From NCBI GenBank assembly GCA_050313295.1, contig JBNPLD010000002.1: a DNA stretch of 64,000 nucleotides; one strand, given 5' to 3'. Position numbers and translations under genes: made by a program. The notes under the pieces are model-generated. The model had not been told where the DNA came from. It did not search any database and was given only the letters and a program-made list of their open reading frames with translations. This DNA is from S5-A14a sp022766365. Lineage in GTDB: Bacteria > Bacillota > Clostridia > Peptostreptococcales > Anaerovoracaceae. Positions 27,304-37,500 of this stretch are shown here, piece by piece (the first letter of the stretch is position 1; each line of letters begins with the position of its first letter).

Positions 27304-30024
27304 ATGGGACTTTTAGAAAAGATTTTTGGAGATTTAAATGAAAAGGAAGTGAAGAAGATCGGCAAAATTGCTGACGAGATAGAGGCTCTCGATGGAGAGA
27401 TGCAGGCTTTAAGCGATGAGGAACTCAGAGCTAAGACCGATGAATTTAAGGGTAGGCTCAATGCAGGAGAAACCCTTGATGATATTCTTGTGGAGGCATT
27501 TGCCGTATGCAGGGAGGCAGCTTCAAGAAGCCTCGGCATGAAGCATTTCAGAGTTCAGCTCATAGGTGGAGTGGTACTGCATCAGGGCAGGATAGCGGAA
27601 ATGAAAACAGGCGAAGGTAAAACTCTGGTTGCAACTCTTCCTGCTTATCTCAATGCTTTGAGCGGTAAGGGCGTTCATGTGATCACAGTCAATGATTACC
27701 TGGCAAAGCGTGATGCCGACTGGATGGGTAAACTTTACAGCTTCCTCGGACTTACGGTTGGCTGCGTAATTCACGGGATTACTCAAGAAGAAAGACACAG
27801 ATCTTACCGCAGCGATATAACTTATGGAACAAACAATGAGTTCGGCTTCGACTATCTGAGAGACAATATGGTTATCTACAGGGATGACATGGTTCAAAGA
27901 GAACTGAACTATGCAATCATAGACGAGGTGGACTCAATTCTCATAGATGAAGCCAGGACTCCCCTTATTATCTCGGGGCAGGGGGACGAATCCAGTGAGA
28001 TGTACAACAGAGCAGATGATTTCGTGAAAGGCCTTAAGAACGAAGAAGACTATACTCTTGAAGAAAAGGATAAGCAGGTATCCCTCACTGACGAAGGTGT
28101 AACCAAAGCGGAAAACTATTTTGGAATCGAAAATTTCGGTGATCCGGAAAACATGGAAATAAATCATCATGTACTTCAGGCACTTAAAGCTCACACCATC
28201 ATGGAAAAAGATGTAAATTACATAGTGAAGGACGGAGAGGTTGTAATTGTTGATGAATTTACAGGCCGTTTGATGTTTGGACGAAGATTCAGCAACGGAC
28301 TGCATCAGGCAATCGAAGCTAAGGAGAGAGTCAGAGTTCAAAGCGAGTCAAAAACCCTTGCAACCATAACTCTGCAGAACTATTTCAGAACATATCAGAA
28401 ACTTGCAGGTATGACAGGTACAGCAAAGACTGAGGAAGAAGAGTTCCGAGAGATATATAACATGGACGTTGTAACAATACCGACCAATAAGCCGATAAGA
28501 AGGGTGGACCTTGATGACTCTGTATACAAGACAGAAGCTGCAAAGTTTAAGGCCATAGCAGATACTGTGACCGAAATCCACAGTACAGGACAGCCGGTTC
28601 TAGTCGGCACTATTTCAATTGAAAAGTCAGAGCTTCTCAGCAAGCTTTTATCAAAAAGGGGCGTAAAGCATAATGTGCTGAACGCAAAGCAACACGAACG
28701 AGAGGCAGAAATTGTTGCTGAAGCAGGGCGAGAAGGGACTGTGACTATAGCCACAAACATGGCAGGAAGAGGTACAGACATACTCCTTGGAGGAAACCCC
28801 GAGTTTGAAGCAAAGAAAGCAATGCGCAGGGACGGCTACAGCGACGAGGCTATTTCGTTCGCAACGGGCTTTACTAAAACCGACAATAAGGAGATGAATG
28901 ATGCCAGAGCTAAGTTTAATGAATATTTAGAAAAATTCAAAGCCGAAAGGGAGCCGGAACATCGGAAAATTGTTGATCTCGGCGGACTTGTGATTATTGG
29001 TACGGAGAGGCATGAATCAAGGCGTATCGACAACCAGCTGAGAGGTCGTGCAGGGCGTCAGGGAGATCCGGGCAGAACTCAGTTTTTCATATCCCTTGAA
29101 GATGAACTTATGAGACTCTTTGGTGGAGATAGGATGCAGGCAATTGTGGACAAAGTAGGGCTGGATGACGGAGAGGCAATAGAAGCGAAGATGCTTTCCA
29201 GATCTATCGAGGGTGCACAGAAAAAGGTGGAAACCAAGAACTTCGGTATAAGAAAATACGTCCTACAGTATGACAATGTTATGAATAAGCAAAGGGAGAT
29301 AATATACGATCAGAGACGAAGAGTTCTATTTGATGAGGATATGAAGGATGCGATTCTGGATATGGCCCATGAACTTATTGACGAGATTGTCACCCCTATT
29401 ACATTGGAATCAAAGTTCCCTGAGGAGTGGGACCTTAAGGCCCTTGAAAAAAACCTCATGAGGATCACGGATAAATTGAAGGGAAGCGTTGATTTCAACC
29501 AGGAGCAGATATCAGAACTGGATGCAGACGGACTTAAGGAATATCTTTACGAAGAATTTGACAGAATCTACGACGAGAAAGAAGCGGAAATCGGTGCTGA
29601 GAAAATGCGTTCTGTGGAGCGAATGATACTCCTGAGAGTTGTTGACAATATGTGGATGGATCACATAGATGCGATGGATCAGTTAAAAACAGGTATCGGC
29701 CTCAGAGGTATCGGACAGCAGGATCCGGCTGCAGCCTATTCCCACGAAGGTTTCGATATGTTCGAACAGATGATTGCAGAGATAAGGGAGCAGACAGTTA
29801 AGTTCTGCTGTAATGTTACCGTGGAGACAGAATCTGCAAGGCGTAACATCGTTAAGGTGAGTCAGGAAGTTAAGGAAGAATATAAGGATGAGGAAGCCAA
29901 TCGAAATGACGGAGAAGCAAAACAGATGCCAATCAGACGTGATGCTCCGAAGGTGGGTAGAAACGATCCTTGTCCATGTGGTTCCGGGAAAAAATACAAG
30001 AATTGCCATGGCAGAAACTTGTAG
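27304..30024 (+). CDS. secA: Preprotein translocase ATPase SecA
   Basis: SecA drives secretory proteins through SecYEG. The 906-residue protein has the Walker A loop MKTGEGKT (about residues 100-107), DEVDSILIDEART near 206, the helicase-type NMAGRGTDI segment near 488, QLRGRAGRQGDPG near 580, and an intact carboxy-terminal zinc motif CPCGSGKKYKNCH that binds SecB or ribosomes in other bacteria. GGGAG lies just before the start. The gene is 31 bases after the CNNM-type gene and 75 bases before prfB, an order (secA-prfB) common in Firmicutes. A hairpin lies in the gap before prfB. Confidence 0.97.
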   Translation: MGLLEKIFGDLNEKEVKKIGKIADEIEALDGEMQALSDEELRAKTDEFKGRLNAGETLDDILVEAFAVCREAASRSLGMKHFRVQLIGGVVLHQGRIAEMKTGEGKTLVATLPAYLNALSGKGVHVITVNDYLAKRDADWMGKLYSFLGLTVGCVIHGITQEERHRSYRSDITYGTNNEFGFDYLRDNMVIYRDDMVQRELNYAIIDEVDSILIDEARTPLIISGQGDESSEMYNRADDFVKGLKNEEDYTLEEKDKQVSLTDEGVTKAENYFGIENFGDPENMEINHHVLQALKAHTIMEKDVNYIVKDGEVVIVDEFTGRLMFGRRFSNGLHQAIEAKERVRVQSESKTLATITLQNYFRTYQKLAGMTGTAKTEEEEFREIYNMDVVTIPTNKPIRRVDLDDSVYKTEAAKFKAIADTVTEIHSTGQPVLVGTISIEKSELLSKLLSKRGVKHNVLNAKQHEREAEIVAEAGREGTVTIATNMAGRGTDILLGGNPEFEAKKAMRRDGYSDEAISFATGFTKTDNKEMNDARAKFNEYLEKFKAEREPEHRKIVDLGGLVIIGTERHESRRIDNQLRGRAGRQGDPGRTQFFISLEDELMRLFGGDRMQAIVDKVGLDDGEAIEAKMLSRSIEGAQKKVETKNFGIRKYVLQYDNVMNKQREIIYDQRRRVLFDEDMKDAILDMAHELIDEIVTPITLESKFPEEWDLKALEKNLMRITDKLKGSVDFNQEQISELDADGLKEYLYEEFDRIYDEKEAEIGAEKMRSVERMILLRVVDNMWMDHIDAMDQLKTGIGLRGIGQQDPAAAYSHEGFDMFEQMIAEIREQTVKFCCNVTVETESARRNIVKVSQEVKEEYKDEEANRNDGEAKQMPIRRDAPKVGRNDPCPCGSGKKYKNCHGRNL

Positions 30025-30052
30025 GTTTCTCATAGAATTAAGGTCAGTAATG

Positions 30053-30071
30053 AGGGGTGCGCAGCACCCCT
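30053..30071 (+). other. Stem-loop between secA and prfB
   Basis: AGGGGTGC and GCACCCCT form an eight-pair perfect stem around loop GCA; flanking TTAAG and CTTAA can extend the structure outward. There is no T-run, so it is not a standard terminator. It could be a pausing, RNA-processing or stability element. Confidence 0.5.
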
Positions 30072-30099
30072 TAAGATTTATATTAGAAGAGGATAATTT

Positions 30100-31242
30100 A
30101 TGAATTCAGTTGAACTGGATAATATCAAACAGAGCTTGCCGGAATTGACGGATAAGCTGCATGAGGTTGGACAATTTCTGGATCCTGAAGCAAAGCGAAG
30201 AGAAATTGCAAAGATGGAGAGAGAAACTCTTAAAGAAGACTTTTGGAATGATCGGACACAGGCACAGAAACTCCTAAAAGCCAAGAAGTCATTGGAAGAT
30301 AAAGTGGGTGCTTATGAGAAAGCTGAATCAGAACTTAAGGACTTACCGGAACTCATTGAAATGACAATTGAACTTGAGGACGAGTCCGCAATAGAATCAA
30401 TCAAAAGCACCTGTCGAAAAGTTGAAAGTATTCTCGATAAGCTTACCCTTGAGACACTTTTGGACGGAGAATACGACAGGAACAACGCTATTTTGTCGAT
30501 CCATGCAGGTACAGGTGGGGTTGATGCAATGGATTGGGCGGCAATGCTTCTTAGAATGTACTTGAGGTGGGCTGAAGACAACGGGTTTAAGACAACCATC
30601 GTTGATTATCAAGACGATACGGAGGCAGGAATTAAGAGCGCCACAGTTATAGTGGAAGGTGAAAACGCCTACGGTTATTTGAAGAATGAGAAGGGAACCC
30701 ACAGACTGGTGAGAATTTCTCCATTCAATGCCGCCGGGAAGAGACAGACAAGTTTCTCCGCTGTGGTGGTGATGCCGGAGGTTGATCAAGATGTAGATGT
30801 GGAGATATCACCTGATGATATAAGGGTGGATACGTTCAGAAGCAGCGGAGCGGGAGGACAGCACGTCAACAAAACAGATTCCGCAATAAGGATTACACAT
30901 ATACCGACGGGGATTGTAGTTTCCTGTCAGAATGAAAGAAGTCAACATCAAAACAGAGAAATGGCAATGCGGATTCTCAAGTCTCGTCTCGTGGAGCTGG
31001 CTAATGAACAGCATAAGGAAGATATGAGAGAGCTTCAGGGAGATTTTAATCTGATCACATGGGGAAGTCAGATAAGGTCCTATGTGTTTCAACCATACAC
31101 CATGGTCAAGGATCACAGAACAGGTGCGGAAGTTGGAAATATTTCGAAGGTTATGGATGGTGATCTGAACTACTTTATCAAAGAAAAGCTGAAACAGAAG
31201 GAGGGCGCCGGCAATGGAGCAAATACTGACAATCCTCGCTAA
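30100..31242 (+). CDS. prfB: Peptide chain release factor 2
   Basis: RF2 reads UAA and UGA stop codons and triggers peptide release. The 380-residue protein has the codon-recognition tripeptide SPF (residues 207-209) and the catalytic GGQ (252-254), the latter a substrate of PrmC in this window. In many bacteria prfB needs a programmed +1 frameshift at an early in-frame UGA; here the region around residue 27 (GQFLDPEAKRRE) is read straight through with no stop, so that autoregulation is absent. The tail overlaps the tex start by 29 bases. The weak AGAGGAT site precedes the ATG. Confidence 0.96.
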   Translation: MNSVELDNIKQSLPELTDKLHEVGQFLDPEAKRREIAKMERETLKEDFWNDRTQAQKLLKAKKSLEDKVGAYEKAESELKDLPELIEMTIELEDESAIESIKSTCRKVESILDKLTLETLLDGEYDRNNAILSIHAGTGGVDAMDWAAMLLRMYLRWAEDNGFKTTIVDYQDDTEAGIKSATVIVEGENAYGYLKNEKGTHRLVRISPFNAAGKRQTSFSAVVVMPEVDQDVDVEISPDDIRVDTFRSSGAGGQHVNKTDSAIRITHIPTGIVVSCQNERSQHQNREMAMRILKSRLVELANEQHKEDMRELQGDFNLITWGSQIRSYVFQPYTMVKDHRTGAEVGNISKVMDGDLNYFIKEKLKQKEGAGNGANTDNPR

Positions 31243-33694
31243 GGAATTCGGGCTTGGCGAGAGACAGGTTGAAAAAACCGTGGAATTGATTGAGGGTGGA
31301 AATACAATTCCCTTCATCGCAAGGTATAGAAAAGAAGTTACAGGAGGACTTTCCGATACGGTATTGAGAGAACTCGACGAGAGACTCGCATATCTTAAAA
31401 ATCTCAGCGAAAGAAAAGATGAAGTTATAAGGCTTATTTCAGAACAGGGGAAGCTTACTCCGGAGCTAGAGAGAGAGATCGAAGCTGCAGAGGTACTCCA
31501 GAGGGTGGAAGACCTATATAAGCCGTATAAGAAGAAAAAGGCAACAAGGGCTTCAAAAGCCAGGGAGAGAGGCCTTGAACCTCTGGCGAGAATCATATTG
31601 GCACAGGGGAATCCGGCAAAACTGAAGACCTTGGAAATTTTCTCAGGGGATACAGAAGAAAGTTTCAATCTGTTAACACCGGAAGAAGTGGCGAATGCCA
31701 ATACACTACGGGAGATTGCGACACCATTTGTAAATCACGAAAGTGGAGTCGAGAATTGGGAGGATGCCATTCGAGGGGCCGGTGATATAATTGCAGAAGA
31801 AATCTCGGAAGATGCGGATTTAATTGAGAAAATCCGTGGGATAACCTATGAGACGGGTGTTTTGTATACAGAGGCTGCAGATCCTGAAGAAAAGACAGTC
31901 TATGACATGTATTATGACAGGACTGAGAAGGTTAAGGATATTCCCAATCACAGGGTTTTGGCGATAAATCGCGGAGAAAAAGAAAGAAAACTCAAGGTGA
32001 AGCTTCAGATGGATGCAGATCCTGTGAGCCATGCAATATGCAGGAGGTATATCGAGGATTATGAGAGCATTTATACAGAATTTCTGAAGGCAACAGTGGA
32101 TGACAGTTACAAAAGACTCATTGCACCTTCGGTGGAAAGGGAAACAAGAAATGTTCTCACCGAAAGGGCTGAGTCTGATGCGGTTAAAGTTTTTGCTAAG
32201 AATACTGAGAACTTGCTTATGGCGGCTCCGGTAAAGGGAAAAAGAATAATCAGCATTGATCCGGGATACAGAACAGGTTGTAAGGTTGCTGTTTTGGGTC
32301 GTACAGGTAAGCTTTTGGCATACACGACCATATATCCGACTCAGCCTAAAAATGATGTAGCCGGAACTGAGAGAGTGCTTTCCAAGTTGATTGAAAAGTA
32401 CAAGATAGATGTAATAGTTATCGGGAATGGAACGGCATCGAGGGAGACAGAAGAAGTTGTCGCTGCATTCCTGGGAAAAAATGATTACAATATTCAATAC
32501 ACAATTGTAAATGAGGCCGGTGCGTCCGTGTATTCAGCTTCAAAATTAGCAGCTGAAGAATATCCCGATCTCGATGTAACAACAAAGGGGGCAATGTCCC
32601 TCGGCAGACGTTTACAGGATCCTTTGGCAGAGCTTGTAAAAATAGATCCAAAGCATATAGGAGTCGGACAGTATCAGCATGATATAAATCAGGGACTGCT
32701 TGATAGTGCCCTTGGTAATGTGGTGGAAGATTGTGTAAACAGAGTGGGTGTAGATCTGAATACAGCATCACCTTCTCTTCTATCTTATATTGCGGGAATA
32801 AACATGGGTATTGCTAAGAACATCGTTTCGTTTAGAGACGAGGAGGGAAGCTTTTCTAACCGAAAAGAACTGCTCAAGGTTAAGAAGCTTGGAGCTAAAA
32901 CCTTCGAACAATGTGCGGGATTCATGCGTATTTCCGGCGGTAATGAACCTCTGGACGGCACTTCGGTGCACCCGGAAAGCTATGGGGCTTGCAACAAACT
33001 TCTGGATATTTTGGGAATCCAAAAGGAAAATCTCACAAAGGGAGGAGTACCGGGAATAGAAGCACTTGTTTTAGCTGCTACCGGAACGAAATCTATGGAA
33101 AAGGCTGTAGCAAAACTCGCGCCTGAACTTGAAGTCGGAGAACTAACGCTGGCAGATATAATTTCAGAATTAAAGAAGCCGGGAAGGGACCCGAGGGATA
33201 GTGCACCACCTGTGATTTTCAGAAAGGACGTAACCTCTTTTGAAGACCTGAAAGAAGGAATGGTGTTGGATGGAACCATAAGAAATGTAGTCGACTTCGG
33301 AGCTTTCGTAGATATCGGAGTCAAGCAGGATGGTCTTGTACATATTTCAGAAATCGCTGATCAGTTTGTTAATAATCCGATGGAGGTTATATCAGTCGGG
33401 GATAATGTGAAGGTTAAAATTATCAAAATTGACAAAGAAAAGAAAAACATAGGACTCTCCATGAAAGGACTCAACAGTCTGAACATTCAAACATCTGAGA
33501 GAAGACGGAGGATAGGATCTAATGGTTTTCCAAAGGAAGGGGATCATAGATCTGAAAATAAAAATCGCCAGGGTGGAAGAGGAGTCGGTAGAGGCAGAAA
33601 CAAAAAGAAAGGAAATTCTGGCGGAAGAATTCTTGAAATACAGTCTGGCACCAGACTGAAGAGCCTCAAAGATTTAAAGTCTCTGACCAAATAA
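31214..33694 (+). CDS. tex: Tex-family S1 RNA-binding protein
   Basis: Tex is a conserved nucleic-acid-binding protein linked to transcription and RNA metabolism. Its 826 residues show the amino-terminal helical region (IPFIARYRKEVTGGL), a YqgF-like RNase H fold starting near residue 341 (IISIDPGYRTGCKVAVL), helix-hairpin-helix repeats (about 520-575) and an S1 domain (about 677-745, GTIRNVVDFGAFVDIG). The last about 75 residues are basic and glycine/arginine-rich (GGRGVGRGRNKKKG), longer than in a typical ~720-780-residue Tex and likely to add RNA affinity. It overlaps prfB by 29 bases and has an AAGGAGGG ribosome binding site inside it. Confidence 0.93.
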   Translation: MEQILTILAKEFGLGERQVEKTVELIEGGNTIPFIARYRKEVTGGLSDTVLRELDERLAYLKNLSERKDEVIRLISEQGKLTPELEREIEAAEVLQRVEDLYKPYKKKKATRASKARERGLEPLARIILAQGNPAKLKTLEIFSGDTEESFNLLTPEEVANANTLREIATPFVNHESGVENWEDAIRGAGDIIAEEISEDADLIEKIRGITYETGVLYTEAADPEEKTVYDMYYDRTEKVKDIPNHRVLAINRGEKERKLKVKLQMDADPVSHAICRRYIEDYESIYTEFLKATVDDSYKRLIAPSVERETRNVLTERAESDAVKVFAKNTENLLMAAPVKGKRIISIDPGYRTGCKVAVLGRTGKLLAYTTIYPTQPKNDVAGTERVLSKLIEKYKIDVIVIGNGTASRETEEVVAAFLGKNDYNIQYTIVNEAGASVYSASKLAAEEYPDLDVTTKGAMSLGRRLQDPLAELVKIDPKHIGVGQYQHDINQGLLDSALGNVVEDCVNRVGVDLNTASPSLLSYIAGINMGIAKNIVSFRDEEGSFSNRKELLKVKKLGAKTFEQCAGFMRISGGNEPLDGTSVHPESYGACNKLLDILGIQKENLTKGGVPGIEALVLAATGTKSMEKAVAKLAPELEVGELTLADIISELKKPGRDPRDSAPPVIFRKDVTSFEDLKEGMVLDGTIRNVVDFGAFVDIGVKQDGLVHISEIADQFVNNPMEVISVGDNVKVKIIKIDKEKKNIGLSMKGLNSLNIQTSERRRRIGSNGFPKEGDHRSENKNRQGGRGVGRGRNKKKGNSGGRILEIQSGTRLKSLKDLKSLTK

Positions 33695-33748
33695 TAATTA
33701 GTACGGAATGATTAAGAAGAATGAAGTGATATGGGGTAGAAGAAACTA

Positions 33749-34420
33749 ATGAAAAAAACCACATTTTTGTTCGATTTTGATGGAACACTTGCCGACACGA
33801 ACCAAATAGTTATAGATTCATGGCAACATACGTTCAAAGCGGTGAAAGGCAATCCGGGAGATGAGAAATGGATTGTAAGTACCTTTGGCGAGCCTCTGTG
33901 GTTGTCAATGGAAAACGCATTCCCCGGAGAAGACGTAGATGAAATGATAGAAATATACAGAGAATATCAGAAGCAGCATTACAAAGAGGAAATCAGACCC
34001 TTCCCGGGAATGGTAGATGTCATCAGAGAATTGAAAAGGAGAGGCCGTAAGGTTGGAGTAATAACGTCCAGATTAAGACCCACAACAGAGCAGGGACTCA
34101 AGGCATTCGGAATTTTCAACGAAATTGATGCCATCGTGTGTGCCGGAGAGACAGAGAAACACAAACCTAATCCGGAACCTGCATTGCTGGGATTAAAAAA
34201 GCTTAACTCAGCCAAGGAAGATGCTGTTATGATTGGTGATTCCGATTTTGATATAATCTGTGCCAACAGAGCAGGGATAACATCGGCAATGGTTGATTGG
34301 GCAATCGCAGACTGTTCTGAGACCACCGGGCCGCAGGTAGCATCAGAAGAACTTATTCCTAAGGAAAATATTCCGGATATCTTCATAAAAAAAGCTGAGG
34401 AAATTTTGAATCTGGCATAG
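33749..34420 (+). CDS. HAD-superfamily phosphatase (phosphoglycolate phosphatase / PpaX-like)
   Basis: A 223-residue HAD hydrolase. The nucleophile motif DFDGTLADTN is at residues 8-17, the motif II Thr/Ser lies in VGVITSRL near 96, and the final acidic motif GDSDFDI near 166. A helical cap follows the first motif, as in subfamily IA enzymes such as phosphoglycolate phosphatase and pyrophosphatase PpaX. The natural substrate cannot be read from the sequence. It follows tex by 54 bases without a clear terminator and precedes addB. Confidence 0.8.
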   Translation: MKKTTFLFDFDGTLADTNQIVIDSWQHTFKAVKGNPGDEKWIVSTFGEPLWLSMENAFPGEDVDEMIEIYREYQKQHYKEEIRPFPGMVDVIRELKRRGRKVGVITSRLRPTTEQGLKAFGIFNEIDAIVCAGETEKHKPNPEPALLGLKKLNSAKEDAVMIGDSDFDIICANRAGITSAMVDWAIADCSETTGPQVASEELIPKENIPDIFIKKAEEILNLA

Positions 34421-34451
34421 GAAAATAAATAAGTACGCTCAAATAGTTCAA

Positions 34452-34474
34452 TTGCATAAGAATTGCTTATGCAA
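34452..34474. promoter_or_regulatory. Perfect inverted repeat upstream of addB
   Basis: TTGCATAAG-N5-CTTATGCAA, a nine-base perfect inverted repeat 35 bases before the addB start. There is no T-run after it, so an operator or mRNA structure is more likely than a terminator. It does not resemble the Firmicute LexA box GAAC-N4-GTTC. Confidence 0.45.
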
Positions 34475-34508
34475 AAATCATTCAGGCAGATAATTGCAGG
34501 AGCAAGAA

Positions 34509-37500
34509 ATGATAAATGTTTTTTATGGTCGGGAAAACCTGAATAAAGAGAAATTTTTATACAACAAAATATTTGATGCTCATAAACGGGCTATCGTCAT
34601 CGTTCCGGATCAGTATAGCTTGGAGGGCGAAAAACAGGCTCTCAAATTTGCTAAAGAGAAAAGGAATGAGAGAAATGAAGCCGTGCGCCCGAATGATGGA
34701 ACTCTACATCGGGGAAATGCACACATCAGTCTTATAGATGTGGAAATAACCACATTTTCAAGAATGATGTATGACGTTTTCAGCAAGCAGGGCGGCCTGC
34801 GGAATGTTTATATAGATAAGACCGGCAGAGAAATACTCATATCGAAGATACTCAGAAGCATGGATCATGAGAATATGAAGGCTTTTGGAAGTCAGCTGGG
34901 TAAGAGGAACTTCACTACCCTTGTCGGGGATTTTATATCACAGATAAAACTTGAAAATCTCACGCCTGAAGATCTAAACAGAATAGCCCGATCTATGGAA
35001 GATGATGTTGAAATTTATGAAAAGCTTTATGATTTGTCAGGAATTTTCGCTGAATATGAAAAAGCGATGGAAGGTAAATTTACAGATGGTGAGGATATGT
35101 ATAGCATATTTATCGACAAAATACCGACCTCTGACTATCTTTCCGGTGCAGATTTTTGGCTTTACGGTTTCGACAGCTTTACAGGGAAATTATACGACAT
35201 AATGGAATGTCTGGTAAAAACCAAAAATGCAAATCTAAATATTGTGATGAACTATGACAATGGAGAGAGAAAGCATTTGTTTAAAGCAGGGGAGGCTATA
35301 ATAAATCGCCTAAAGGCGATGTGTAGCGAAGTTTCAGTATCGCAAATAGACGATTCATATGAGATTTCAAAGCCTGATAGCCTGAAATTTTTGGAAAAGA
35401 ATCTATATAAACTTAAGCATGACAGATTCAATGGTGACATTGAAAACATCAAGATAGTGAAATCTCTGAATCCATATTATGAATCTGAAGCATGTGCCGG
35501 ATATATAAGAGAGCTTCTCAGGGAGAAAGGCTACAGAAAAAGAGACATCGCCATAATATCTAATGAGGGTGATAATCGCCTGGGTATACTTAGAAGGATT
35601 TTAAAGGATTACGATATTGATCTATTTGTAGATGATAGAAAACCGATTTTCAAAGAACCGTTTGTGAAATATATTCTGGGAATATTGGACTCAATAAGAA
35701 CCGGCTATTCTACATACTATATTCTCGATACAATTAAGAATCCGTATTCTGAAATCAATGATACACCATTGGGAAGGGAGAGGCTGGAAACCTATGTTAT
35801 ACGCCACAGGATTAAGGGTACGATGTGGAAAAAACCATTCAGATATATTGAATTAACTGAGAATAAATATCCCCCTATATCTAAGGACGACGTAATCACG
35901 GAAAAAGACAAGGGAATCTTCACAAGATGGCTGGAGGCCTTTGAGAATGAAAGAAAATCAAAGCTAAAGGAAATAAATGAATTGAGAGAAAAGGCCATTA
36001 TGCCTTTTGTAAATCTCGAAGAAATTATCAGAGCCAGTAGGAAAGAAAAGGAGACGGTTCGACGATTTTCAGAGAGATTCTTTGGTTTCCTGGAAAATCT
36101 TGCAGTTCGTTCCGGGATTCCTGACGATACAATGTGGAAAGCTATAGCTTCGACCATAGATCAAATTGTAACGCTAATCGGTGATGAAGAGTTTTCTGTA
36201 GAAGTTTTCAGAGATGCATTTTATACGGGGCTTGAAGCGGTTACCATAGGACAGACTCCACCTTCAGTGGATGATCTGATTGTAGGGTCAACGCAAAGAA
36301 CCAGGACAGGTCCGATTAAGGCTCTGGTTGTGTTGGGAATGAATGAGGGAATTATACCTAGAGAACAAAGTGATGACGGTATTCTGTCAAACTATGAATT
36401 ATCTCTTATTGCTGATGAATCTCAAAAGATAGAAAATTTTGAATGCATTTATGATGAAGATGTGGAAGAAGCGAAAGGACGTGGGAGTGCTGAGGTTGTA
36501 CAAAGATATAAGAGAGCCATATGGGGGTTAACTGCCAAATCTGAAAATCTCGACAGAGAAGAGAGCTTGGCGATATATAGAAATCTTGCCAAGCCTACTG
36601 AGAATCTGTGGATAAGCTATGTGACAAATGATAGTAAGGGTAATCTGCAACTTCCGTCTGAACTTGTAGAGGACTTTTTATCAATGTTTGGTGAAGATAT
36701 TCTCTCGGAGGATAAAATATCTTCAAATGGATATCTTGTGGAGAGTCCGAAGGGAACTCTCATTAATTTGGCGAAATATTTATCAGCACATTCGGCTGAC
36801 AGAGGACGTAGGGAGATTTCTGAGACTGCTGAGCAAGGTAGTAATTTGCCTCAGCAAGTAAGCGTGCAGGATGTTACTTATGAGGATTCAGGGAATCTTT
36901 CTCGGGACCTTGCCGCCATGGAACTTCCGGAGGAGCTTTCGGTCGGCCGGACATGGCTACTAGAGCATGGGGGAGCCATGTCCGCAGTGGTTGCAAAGTT
37001 GAGGAGCCTTCAGGATTACAGGTATCGGCCGCAACCACTGGAGCCGTGGCTGGTTGAAGGACTCTATGGATCCGGCCACGGCTCTGCCGACAACCCTTGG
37101 GAACTCGGACAAGGTGAAGAAAGCGGTACAATGTCAGATCTGAAATTGTCACCGTATAAGCTTGAAAACTTCAGCCGTTGTCCCTTCAAGTATTTTGTCA
37201 GATATGGTTTGAAGCCTGCAGATGGAGAACCGATTGAATTCAGAAACACAGACATAGGTAGCATGGCTCACAAAATCATTGAAAAATTTTGCCGGAAGAT
37301 GGATAGAGAAAATTCATGGCAAGATATGGATCGCAGGCGTATAGAAGGTGAAGTTGATATACTGGTTCAGGAGTATGAGAACCATCATCTTAGAGAATCT
37401 TTCCCCATTGAAGGTCAGGAAAAGTATATGGCAGGAAGGATTAAGGAAATTGTGTTGCGTGCTCTCGAAGAGATAAGTGAATTCAGAAAAGTCGGAACTA

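Noticed and set aside
30053..30071. Terminator between secA and prfB
   Set aside because: The hairpin is strong but is followed by TAAGATTTAT rather than a T-run, so it is listed only as a stem-loop.
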